From Salvia splendens (lineage: Eukaryota > Streptophyta > Magnoliopsida > Lamiales > Lamiaceae), in NCBI RefSeq assembly GCF_004379255.2, contig NC_056037.1:33577012-33641011 (forward strand): a stretch of 64,000 nt of DNA, written 5' to 3'. Below the pieces are notes generated by a model, which saw only the letters and a list, made by a program, of their open reading frames with translations, made no database searches and was not told the DNA's origin. Below, piece by piece: positions 54,940 to 64,000 of this stretch. Position 1 is the first letter of the stretch; the number at the start of each line of letters is the position of its first letter. The position numbers were made by a program, and so were the translations under genes.

Positions 54940-57900
54940 ATTTGTTTGCTTTTTTGCAAGTGCTAATTAAAAGGAACTTTGATATCTGATAAGGTTCGGA
55001 TTTCTTCTCTTTTTTATATGCCTAAGTGAGGATTAAAATGTAATAAAATAGTTTATGTTGTCGGTGGGAGATTCTTTCCATTTTTGCTACTTTATTATTT
55101 CATGCACACTGACATGTCGGTTCAAGGATTCTTTCTATAGGTCTAGTGACTCACCATGCTTTTTTCTTGTACTACATTTCTTTTCATTTTGTCTTCCAAT
55201 AAATTATGTGATTTTGGAGACATACCTCCCTACTAATTTAACCATACTAAATTGCCAATTACACTTGTTAAAAAATTAGTATACACACCAATTCATATTT
55301 TGCCAATTTAGAGAACTTTTTCTCATGATTTTAATAAAAAAATATTTCTTTGATTTCTTTCCTCTTTCTTTTTTTTCGCTTTTCTTTCGCTTTTCTTTCG
55401 CAAAAGCTTGTTTCATTTTTTTAGAAGTGAAGAGTAGCTCTGATCTTCTAGAATTAATTTATATGGAGTAGTACATTTTTTTGAAATGAATAATGAAGGC
55501 GATCCAATAAATAAGGAAGAAGACAGTGAATTAGGGTTCGGGTTAACTACTAGGCCCAATAAAGGCCCATTAAACTAAGGTCCATTAGTTGAAAACGGGC
55601 CAAATGGCCCCGAACAACAGATTTTAAATAAATTAATTAGACCAGAGTTAATAAAATTTTATTTATAAACTATTGAATTTTATTTTGAATCATTGTAAAC
55701 TAGCCATATGACTAAATTCTATAAAATAATTAAAGTGTAACTAATTATTATATAAGCAATTCCAAGTTTAGTCATAATTTATTGAATATTTCCTAATTAT
55801 AGTACATGAAATAGTAGATGTTGATAACTAGGTTCAATTTCTATTAATTTTTCCCTTATAATTTGTCACCCAGTGTTATCAATTTATATTTCACATAATA
55901 TTTCAATTAGAGACTAATATATTATGAAAAAAATCCTAAAACGCTTTATCACTAAAAAGGTTTTGTAGTAAGTCATGGGCTCAAAATATGCCTTTTTATA
56001 TTATAAATGAAGCCCACTATTAAGTCGGCCTTTTAATTGGAGCTGTATAAAAATGATAACAATAATAGTAAAAAAAATACATAAAAATTGAAACATGTTC
56101 ATGTAAGATATTTTTCACGTTTTCTTATGTTTTAGTATTATTTTTTAAGTTCCTCATGTATTGCTGTTTACCTATTATGACACGAATGTGACTTACTCCA
56201 CATCAGACATTAATTTCAACGTTGTAAACTTTGCATTCACATTGTAAGAATATTTGAAATCCCAATAAATGTGCACAGAGAAAAACCATTATTAATGTCA
56301 AATTAAGTATACAGTTACTGATAGAATATACTATACTACTACGTAATAATTTCTATCAGCATTATCATCACTAGTAGTAGTAGCATTGTAACTAGTGATG
56401 AGACTGATGCATGCTTCCATAACGCAAAAAGATGATAACCTCTCATTTATTAATTGTTATTACTATTATTATATAAGTTTTCATCAATAACATCTCCAGG
56501 TGTCATTATTGAACGATTGGATCACAAATCCTAGCCAAATTTGATACTACATAGTTCTAGATGCAACTGAGATACTGTAGGCCCCATTATTCTAATACTG
56601 ATTGGTTTAAAGTATTTATAAAATATCGACAATCAATCTCAATAATTCCTTCTTTTTCATCAAAATAGTAATAGTCTAGAGGTAAATGTTCCTACATGCT
56701 TATTAATTTATGTTTTTTTTCCATATGTGACTATTTCACTATAAACACATTTTAATAATTTTGTTTGTTTGACTATAAAATCCATACTTGCTATTTTGGT
56801 GTGCATTGAATAAACTTCCATTTCTATATGATAAATTGCAAATTAACAGGAAAAATACATAACACTTAAAAATAAGACGTATGCTACGGATACATTTAAG
56901 GATTACGGTCTTGGAATATGGGTGTTCAATTTATGGACTAACGTGAAGAGTACAACTTCTAGATCCTTTTATTCTAGCTATACTGATTCGGGATACTATA
57001 AAGATATGATGTGTCGTATGAATATTCACTTTGTCACTAAATCATCTTCCAAAACATGTAACATGTTGAACGAATCTTTGGGAAACACATGTAAAGCAAT
57101 TCATTATTCCAAATGTTTATCCTTACTTAAAATGCTGAAATATGAAGAGTTATGTAAATTGGGTGGAGAATTCCCATTGTAGTAGACGAAGTCATAGTTT
57201 CCTAAATGGATGGAGAAGTTGTGGATTTTGGTAACGTGGCAACCTATGAGAATGTCTAGAGATGTGTGCCTACCTGCCTTTGTCCATTCGTGTCGAGCTG
57301 TGATGGGGTGGTTAACGAAACCGTTGATCAAGATATTATTTATTTTTCTGCATTTACTATTTTGGTAGGGAGTTGACAAAAGATTAATATAAAGGGGGCA
57401 TAATGTGCTTCTTGTTATTTCATCGTGCGTGGGAGAAATGCTCTTTTTGTGGAAATAAATTTATATTTGATGGAATGTGTGTGGCCGTTAATGTCTTATC
57501 GCTTACTATATGCATAAAAAAAGTGGCAAGATTTTGTGAATCGTCCAAAACAAAATTGTAAAAGTTAAATTTAGTTCATTGGATCAGTGACGGATCTGGG
57601 TATGGTCGGGGTTCATGGGCGGACCCAAATGGAGGTGACTAGGGGCTAAATCCCTTAATGAATTTATTTGTTAAATATTTTTCTATTAATTTTTTATGAA
57701 ATTTATTGATATATAATGTAAATTATTGTGTAACAGCCCTTACAAATGATGAATATTGTTCAAAAATATACATTGAAATAAAAAATAGAAATCTCAGCCC
57801 CTATCGAAATATATTTCTGCGTCCGCCCCTGTCGGGGTTGATTGATCCCACCTCCGATCCAAAGGGTGTGGAATTCTATTGATTTTTTAGTGTTTTGAGT

Positions 57901-60018
57901 TGCCATCGATCACACGGTGATATAGCTTTATCTAACCGTTACAGGTTAGGTTTTACGCCCATTCTTTATTTGTCATCTAATAGCATCAACAACTTTTGCA
58001 TCACTTCTCTATAATATTCATTGGAACCAAATGTGTTTAATTAGCTGAACTTATACACTTCTCAAAACATCTTAGAAGATATTTTAGATCTCTGAATATG
58101 TTTGTCAAACTAAGCGTCTTCAAAATTAAAAAAAAGCTCATCATTCACAATTTTTTTTCATGACATTATTAGCAACAATCGATTTGTAAATATAATTATA
58201 TTTTGTAATTTCAAAAATATATCCTTCACATTTTATCCCTCTCTAATCGATTTGTAAAAATATATATTTTATTCTCAGTCTAACATGTAAGTTTAAATAT
58301 CCATTTTGATCATTTATAAACTTTTCAAATATTCTACTATTAGAATTTTGAAACATCTAACCACAAGTTTGAGCTCATGAGATGTCCAAATTAAACATGC
58401 ATTGTGGTAAAATTAAAAAATATATTAAACACAAAATGGTTAATGGATTTCATCACATTGAGATTCTAATACTGTAAATAGAAGTGGTGGATGCAAGAGA
58501 AACAACATGATTTTCTTTTGGCAGTTGTTTTTTTTTTCCTAATTATGTGACAAACTTTATCGATTCCCAAATTTTCAAAAGACATGTTATAAAGCAAAAT
58601 CTTCACAATCAAAAGCATGTTCAAGTTCTTGCGCCATATTAATGTGTGAAAATCATAGTATGTTGTTATATGTTGTGTGAATATCATATGATAGGTTTTT
58701 TTAACAAAACTTTAATTTATCACATTATAGGTTAGATACAGGGAGAAATGAGCCATCTAGTCATCAGTAGTTTTATTTCTTTTTTGCTGATAAAATAATC
58801 AAATTTTATCGTAGTGTGATTTCTTCCATAAACAAAGATTAGTTGCTGGAGGCGAGTAGTCTATATTAAAATTTGTTTGTTAAATCATTAAAAAGATGAC
58901 CACTAATAAGTCACATATAGGCTTTATTTAAAAACAATTAATTAAGTCACATAACCACTTGGCTACACAAACAGACATACAGTTAATTTCTTGTAACAGA
59001 AAATGCAAAACTAATTAATACATAATTTAACTAGAGTGTGGTTGAGACCAATTGCATTGTGGGGATGTCAAAGGTAGTGGTAGCAAGTTAAAATATAGAA
59101 TTCAGAACAACCAAGAAAAAGACTTATTTATAAACATTATTGTTAGAGACAAAAAATATAAACGATGACAAATATTTAGTCCGCCTGCAAAAGAGCTACT
59201 AGATACACTTATATTTAAATGTCGCAGCCACGATTCCCTTATGCCTTGGCAAGATTTCTACACCTTACAACTATACCAAGCCCACGAAAATCAATATTTG
59301 CAACTCCAAAAATAGATGGTCCGATAATAATCAATTCCCACAATTCCTTTCTTGACCTAGTGCCGGCGTGTAAGATTCACTAATATTAATTTTGTTGCAA
59401 ATTTATATCCACATAAGAGCATATGTAATATCGTGTAAGATTCACTTCTTGACGACGTATCAATGTACTATACCGGCATCGTGAACCATTGGGCATGTCG
59501 AGCTTGTATGATGTAACGTGTGTAAGAGCGCACCATTTTGTTGCCTGTTGCCACATGAAATCATTTAAATTTTTTAGTATTTAAGGATTGTGGGTAGTGC
59601 TCAAAAGTATGTGAATATGTGTTCAAGTGTTCAACTTATTTGTGCTCGATGATTGTGGACAATGCTCGAAAAACACGTGAATAGTATGTGTTCAACTTAT
59701 TTGTGTTCAACATTGTAGATACCAGAAAACCTAGATATAGTTTGATAGTCGATTTATCATTTTATGCTCAACATTGTAGGGCCGTTTGATAGTCGTGTTG
59801 GATTAAAGTCCATACTTATTTTAAGAGTATATTAATATGAGTCTGGTATATAACGTTATGGTTAAAAACAAGATAAAAACAGTAAAATGTTTGATTAATT
59901 AGATTAAAAACAGTAGTATGTCGATAAATCGACACTGTAAGTGGCGCATGGTGAAGAGAGGGGAGGTGGTGGCGCAAAGAGGAAAGAGGAGAAGAAATGA
60001 GAAAACATAAGGTTATCA
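54940..60018. other. Long AT-rich spacer
   Basis: No gene-like frame; the short open frames are random in AT-rich DNA. A hAT MITE at 57614-57831 is listed separately. TTTGCTTTTCTTTCG-type repeats occur near 55370-55400 and short repeats (GTGTTCAACTTATTTGTG) near 59620-59710. Confidence 0.5.
57614..57831. mobile_element. hAT-type MITE with 8 bp target duplication
   Basis: The ends CATGGGCGGACCCA and (reversed) CAGGGGCGGACGCA pair at 12 of 14 positions. TCGGGGTT is duplicated at 57606-57613 and 57832-57839. 218 bp, non-coding. The surrounding CAGTGACGGATCTGG (57585-57599) looks like the end of another hAT element, into which this one may have jumped. Confidence 0.85.
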
Positions 60019-60256
60019 GAGCATCTCCAGTAACGGCGTCAAAATCGCGACGCCGATTTTTCGCCGACGCCGGTACTGACGCCGAACCATTGGAACCGGC
60101 GTCGGCGAAATCGGCGTCAAAATCGGCGTGGCCACGCCGATTCGCGCGATGACGCCGGTTCCGACGCCAATCCTCACGGCGCCATTGTGGGTCCCGGATC
60201 GGCGTCAAACCGGCGTCATATTTTTTTTTTTATTTTTTTTTTCTTTTGAAAACACT

Positions 60257-60264
60257 ATATATAC
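60257..60264 (+). promoter_or_regulatory. TATA box of ORF1
   Basis: CTATATATACGCGC lies about 95 bp upstream of the ORF1 start. The same ATATATACGCG is kept at the same place in the 47947-49939 element. Confidence 0.6.
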
Positions 60265-60351
60265 GCGCTTTGAACGTCATTTTCATTAGCACCACTTGTT
60301 TTAACGAGTACTCTCTCTACCTTACTTTCTGTTCAAGATCAATAACGAGCA

Positions 60352-61701
60352 ATGGAGAACAACTACGAAGGTACTCCAGTGACTCCCGGGGGATGGTCTC
60401 AGACTCCCCCGCCTCCCGGTGTAGGGTCTCAGACGGCCCCGACTCCCGGGGTAGGGTCCCATACTTCCCCGGCTCCTGGAGGAGGTGGTTGGCCTCCGAT
60501 GACCGGGTACTACAACATGTACCCGTGGCAGCAGATGATGCCGGGGTGGGCACCCGGCATGCAGCCACCGGCGCAGCAGATGATTCCACCGGCGCAGGGG
60601 ACGCACGGGGGGGACAACGCCTATCGGCCGACTTTTGATTTTTCCACCGGTTCTTCGCACACATCAACCGCAACGGATGCACAGTATACGGAGACCTTCT
60701 CCTTAGCGGACTTGGGTTTTGATATGAACGAGGTTCCGGAAACTCTCATTCAAAGCCAGGGAGTAGGGCGGGGTAAGAAGAAGGGCAAGGCCAAGAAGGT
60801 CGGCGAGTCGTCGCAGCCGGAGGCGGAAATCCGGGGCCGGAGGAAGTGGACGGACGCGGAGAACGTTGCGGTTGCCAAGGCGTGGGTGAGTGTCTGCGAC
60901 GATCCTCTCATTTCGAACAACCAGAGGATCGTCAACTTGTGGGCCAAGGTAGCCGCAGCCTACATGGCATTTTGCCCTGAAGGGAGACCGTGCACCGGGG
61001 AGGAGGTCCGGAAGTGCTGGGACCGAATCAGGTCTGGCGTCTCTCGATTTTCGGGTTTGTACGCCAACGCCCTCCGCATGCAGACCAGTGGCCAAACAGA
61101 GGAAGACTGCAGGAGGATTGCGGAGAGAGCCTACCCCGATCCGCAGAAGAAGTACTATGAGTTCACCTACTGGAACTGCTACGTTGTGCTCAACGAGTCG
61201 GAGAAATTCCGGGCAGGCGTCGACGCTGGCTGGCCGAAGAGGCAGAAACTGAACTATACCGGAGATTATAGCGGCAGCAGCGGTGGTTCGACAGACCTCC
61301 CCGAGACGGCCCAGGAGGTCCCGACTCCTCGTTCGTTCGGTCGCCGACCTCGCCCGGTTGGCCAAAGGCGGGCGCAACAGGTTGCGAGGGGGGGCACCCC
61401 GAGTTCCCAGGGGGTCCATTCAACATCCCCCCACGGCAGGTCTACCGAGGAGCTCAAATTCTTCGCGCGCCAACAAACGCGCGCTCAAATGGTGAAGACC
61501 TTAGCCGACTTCCAAGCGGCGGTGGACCCCGAGGTGAATGATTTTCTTCGTGTATTGCTCCATAGCCAGCGTGAAGAATTGGAGGCGATGAGGAGGGACA
61601 CCGGCGGGAATAGCCGCGGCGTAGGTGGCGACGGAGGCGGCGGCGACGACGGTGAAGAAGCGCTGGGCGACGACGGAGACGAGGACGGCGGCGAGGAGTG
61701 A
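60352..61701 (+). CDS. SANT/Myb-like ORF1 protein of a PIF/Harbinger element
   Basis: 449 residues, uninterrupted. The N-terminus is Pro/Gly-rich with repeated GVGSQTAPTPG-type units (about 15-45), then GYYNMYPWQQMMPGW. A basic GRGKKKGKAKK stretch (about 140-150) precedes a Myb/SANT-like trihelix domain, about 165-285: RRKWTDAENVAVAKAWVSVC, QRIVNLWAKVAAAYMAFCPE, VRKCWDRIRSGVSRFSGLYA, then KYYEFTYWNCYVVL. The C-terminus has a helix (RAQMVKTLADFQAAVDPEVN) and an acidic Gly/Asp tail. In Harbinger elements this protein binds the ends and brings the transposase to the nucleus and the DNA. Such genes are often misnamed 'glutathione S-transferase T3-like' in plant genomes; nothing here is a GST. Confidence 0.88.
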   Translation: MENNYEGTPVTPGGWSQTPPPPGVGSQTAPTPGVGSHTSPAPGGGGWPPMTGYYNMYPWQQMMPGWAPGMQPPAQQMIPPAQGTHGGDNAYRPTFDFSTGSSHTSTATDAQYTETFSLADLGFDMNEVPETLIQSQGVGRGKKKGKAKKVGESSQPEAEIRGRRKWTDAENVAVAKAWVSVCDDPLISNNQRIVNLWAKVAAAYMAFCPEGRPCTGEEVRKCWDRIRSGVSRFSGLYANALRMQTSGQTEEDCRRIAERAYPDPQKKYYEFTYWNCYVVLNESEKFRAGVDAGWPKRQKLNYTGDYSGSSGGSTDLPETAQEVPTPRSFGRRPRPVGQRRAQQVARGGTPSSQGVHSTSPHGRSTEELKFFARQQTRAQMVKTLADFQAAVDPEVNDFLRVLLHSQREELEAMRRDTGGNSRGVGGDGGGGDDGEEALGDDGDEDGGEE

Positions 61702-62044
61702 TTTTGTTTTACTTTTTAAAATTAATGCACTTTTTAATTTTTGTACTTTTTTAAAATTATTGTACTTTTTTTTAAAAATTAATGTACTTTTTAAGTTTTA
61801 ATATTATTATTCGAATTTTCCGTATTTGTCTCGTAAATTAAATTCCGTATGTTGATACGAGTGTAAATTAAATTATATAATTGTTATTAGTGATGTGGAT
61901 AGGTAGTGTGAAGGCTATGTGAAGGCTATTTGATATCCAGTTGATGTGGCAAGCTGATGTGGCAGGAGAATTGTAGTGCTGATGATGTGGCAGTGTGAAG
62001 GCTATGTGAGGGCTATTTGACGTCCAGTCTTACTGGAGATGCTC

Positions 62045-62399
62045 TCCTGCAATCAAGACAGAATAAAATGATGAAATCGAGCTTTAGGGCTTATAAACAC
62101 AGTATACCAAACCCTAATTTTTTTTATCACGATTAATCTTCACCATCTAATAAGTACATTCAACCAAACAGCACCTTAAAGCGCTCGAATTAGACACCCC
62201 AATCCTTACATGTGTCCAAAAGCTATTCGCTACATATATCCCCATTGCTTACTTCTCCCGCTTTTAACCTCTACAAATACTCCATTCTCCCTCCACTCTT
62301 CCCAAACACACTCCCCATCTCTCTCTATTCACTAGTTTGATTTTTCCAAGTAGTGACTAATTCAAGAGCAACAATTTGTGAAAAATTGAGATTTAATCA
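62045..62399 (+). other. Upstream region and 5' leader of the WD40 gene
   Basis: Includes CCTCTACAAATACTCC near 62270, a plausible degenerate TATA region, and a C/T-rich leader (CTCCCCATCTCTCTCTATTC) before ATG 62400. Confidence 0.4.
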
Positions 62400-62889
62400 A
62401 TGGGAAGGCAAGCACTCTTATTAGCAAACATGGACAATTACAAGACCTCCTCATCCACATCCTCCGCCGCCTCCAGCGACGACTACGCCCTCGACCGCCT
62501 CAGCGCCGACAGCTCCCCACTCATGATGTCCCCATGGAACCACGCCTCCCCCCTCCCAAAACTCCCATGGGCGCCGCCGCCAGCCGCCCTCTTCGGAACC
62601 CTCCGCCGCAAGGAGGGCCACATATGCTCCCTCGCCGCCAAGGACGGCCTCCTCTACACCGGCTCCGACAGCAAGAACATCCACACGTGGAGAGACATGA
62701 AGGAATTCAGCTCCTTCAAGTGCCGCAGCGGCTTCGTCAAGGCCATCGTCATCTCCGGCGACAAAATCTTCACCGGCCACCAAGACGGCAGGATCCGCAT
62801 CTGGACGACTGTCAGCGGGACCCACAGGCAGATCGGCACGCTTCCCTCGTTCTTCGCCGTGGTTAAGGCCTCCATGCGGCCGAAGAACT

Positions 62890-63345
62890 CAGGGCCGGAC
62901 CTGAGGGGGGGCAAGTGGAGCGGCCGCCCTGGGCCCCCAAATTTGCAGGGCCCCTCCCTAGCCTCAGGTATATATATATATATTATATATATGTAAACCC
63001 ATATATCCTTTTCTAGTATGACCATTGCCAAAAGTATTGCATCTGAAATGGGTGTAGAGCCATCATTTTCAGTGAAGCGCAAGGCTTATCGCATATTATT
63101 TACTGTGCCTGTGACTCAGGGCCGGACCTGAGGGGGGGCAAGTGGAGCGGCCGCCCTGGGCCCCCAAATTTGCAGGGCCCCTCCCTAGCCTCAGGTATAT
63201 ATATATATATATTATATATATGTAAACCCATATATCCTTTTCTAGTATGACCATTGCCAAAAGTATTGCATCTGAAATGGGTGTAGAGCCATCATTTTCA
63301 GTGAAGCGCAAGGCTTATCGCATATTATTTACTGTGCCTGTGACT
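62890..63345 (+). repeat. Tandem duplication of the hAT element's left end
   Basis: 62890-63116 is repeated at 63117-63345, almost identical, differing by about one TA step in the (TA)n run. Each copy starts with the terminal repeat CAGGGCCGGACC and ends GTGCCTGTGACT, so the element has two left ends. Confidence 0.9.
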
Positions 63346-63537
63346 GTGGCATCGGCAGAAAGAAGCTTTTCAAAGTTGAAACTGTTGAAGAATTATTTAA
63401 GATCTACGATGTCTCAACAACGGCTGAACGGGCTTGCCACTTTATGTATTGAGAAGAAATTATTAGACGAGGTTGACAGCAACACCATCATCAACGACTT
63501 CGCATCAAGAAATGTTAGAAGAAATTTTTTAAGGTAA
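63247..63537 (+). pseudogene. hAT transposase C-terminal (dimerisation) fragment
   Basis: About 95 codons: YRILFTVPVTVASAERSFSK, LKLLKNYLRSTMSQQRLNGL, LCIEKKLLDEVDSNTIINDF. This is the hAT dimerisation domain at the end of the transposase. The catalytic core and BED zinc finger are missing. Confidence 0.88.
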
Positions 63538-64000
63538 TATGTAATAATTATTTGAAGTGAATTTCTTTTGATATGCTATTAGTTTTTTGCTGGATGAAAC
63601 TTATTATAAAATGGAAGGAAAAAATATATAAATAGGGCCTCAACTTTTAGTCTCGCCCCGGGTCTTTGGAACCTCAGGACCGGCGCTGGAAGAACTACGT
63701 CCCCGTGGCGGCGAAGCACAACCGCGCGGCGCTGTGGATCAAGCACGCCGACGCGGTGTCATCGCTGAGCATGAGCGAGGAGAGCGGCCTCCTCTACTCG
63801 GCCTCGTGGGACGGGACGTTCAAAGTGTGGCGAATCCAGGACTCGAAATGCGTGGAGTCCGTGGCGGCGCACGGCGACGCCGTCAACGCCGTGGCGGCGG
63901 GGGCCGGCGGGGTGGTCTACACGGGCTCGGCGGACGGCGCGGTGAAGGTGTGGAGGAGGGAGGCGGCGGCGGGGCGGCACCGCCTGCACCGGACGCTGCT

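Larger units (their letters stand above)
60019..62044 (+). mobile_element. PIF/Harbinger-type element carrying an intact ORF1 only
   Basis: The ends GAGCATCTCCAGTAACGG and (reversed) GAGCATCTCCAGTAAGAC pair. The flanks are TCA and TCC (duplication with one mismatch). It contains a TATA box, a 449-codon ORF1 and a non-coding tail. No DDE transposase gene fits in its 2026 bp. The ends match 40978-42015 closely. Confidence 0.88.
62890..63688 (+). mobile_element. hAT transposon relic in the WD40 coding sequence
   Basis: The ends CAGGGCCGGACCTGAGG and (reversed) CAGCGCCGGTCCTGAGG pair at 15 of 17 positions. The 8 bp duplication GAAGAACT is perfect at 62882-62889 and 63689-63696. 799 bp. It carries a transposase C-terminal piece and a tandem duplication of its own first 227 bp. 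Confidence 0.93.
62400..64000 (+). pseudogene. WD40-repeat protein (JINGUBANG-like), split by a hAT insertion, 3' end outside window
   Basis: Intronless as far as seen. Residues 1-163 (62400-62889) hold a Ser-rich N-terminus with SSDDYALDRLSADSSPLMMS and the first WD repeats (GHICSLAAKDGLLYTGSDSK, GFVKAIVISGDKIFTGHQDG). Coding resumes after the element with [39 protein letters not shown] and [16 protein letters not shown], and runs past the window edge. With one copy of the 8 bp duplication the frame runs straight through (MRPKN-YVPV), as in JGB-type proteins, cytosolic WD40 factors known from pollen-germination control. Now the frame ends at a stop inside the element (62996), giving about 198 residues unless the element is spliced out. 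Confidence 0.88.

Noticed and set aside
56922..57182. 86-codon frame in the long spacer
   Set aside because: No recognisable domain, an opposing frame is equally open, and base composition matches the spacer.
60317..61457. Minus-strand open frames up to 238 codons opposite ORF1
   Set aside because: Antisense of a GC-rich coding region with no protein similarity I can recognise.

Overview
This is nuclear DNA from a flowering plant. Genes have GT/AG introns in AT-rich intergenic sequence, and the gene set is plant-specific: VPS52, a BEL1-like homeodomain gene, nucleus-encoded plastid ribosomal protein S9, a UPF0114 protein and a WD40 gene of the JINGUBANG type. The proteins and transposons look like those of a eudicot, probably an asterid and perhaps Lamiales; that placement is an impression and was not tested. 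There is no operon logic. The genes are independent, and much of the window is transposon sequence of many families and ages.

Layout. 1-8.6 kb: the last 12 exons of VPS52 (+), with a 2.1 kb non-autonomous LTR element (TSD TGTGG) in an intron. 8.6-13.6 kb: AT-rich spacer with MITEs and a foldback carrying a nested palindromic MITE. 13.8-17.5 kb: a BEL1-like (SAW1/SAW2-type) homeodomain gene (+) with a uORF split by a leader intron. 17.7-22.8 kb: a decayed Ty1/copia element (-) with 203 bp LTRs, PBS, PPT and TSD AAATG. 23.8-24.3 kb: a Mutator-like MITE with a 9 bp TSD. 24.6-25.7 kb: plastid RPS9 (+). 26.3-40.1 kb: a cluster of four copies of an uncharacterised multi-pass membrane protein gene. 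A (-) and C (-) are intact, B (-) has one nonsense codon, and D (+, inverted) has a 1-nt frameshift near its start. A truncated RPS9 copy lies between A and B, so the early block was duplicated as an RPS9 plus membrane-gene unit. 40.9-42.9 kb: a 117-codon membrane-protein gene split by two unrelated transposons. 43-50 kb: three PIF/Harbinger-type elements, two with decayed ORF1 genes and one with a nested hAT MITE, plus an NLR (R1-like) LRR relic and a retroelement tail. 50.4-51.1 kb: an exocyst SEC3 gene fragment with a nonsense codon. 51.6-52.8 kb: an intact UPF0114 gene (-). 54.7-54.9 kb: a small intronless gene (-). 55-60 kb: spacer with a hAT MITE. 60.0-62.0 kb: a PIF/Harbinger element with an intact 449-codon SANT/Myb-like ORF1 and no transposase. 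62.4 kb to the end: a WD40 gene split in its coding sequence by a 799 bp hAT relic (8 bp TSD), running off the window.

The strongest observations are exact. Removing each insertion with one TSD copy restores the reading frame in two host genes: the 117-codon gene (two insertions) and the WD40 gene (one). The least described biology is the four-copy membrane-protein family, whose copy B is an A/C mosaic. The five PIF/Harbinger-type elements within 21 kb carry only ORF1 relics or nothing, which suggests they depend on a transposase made elsewhere.
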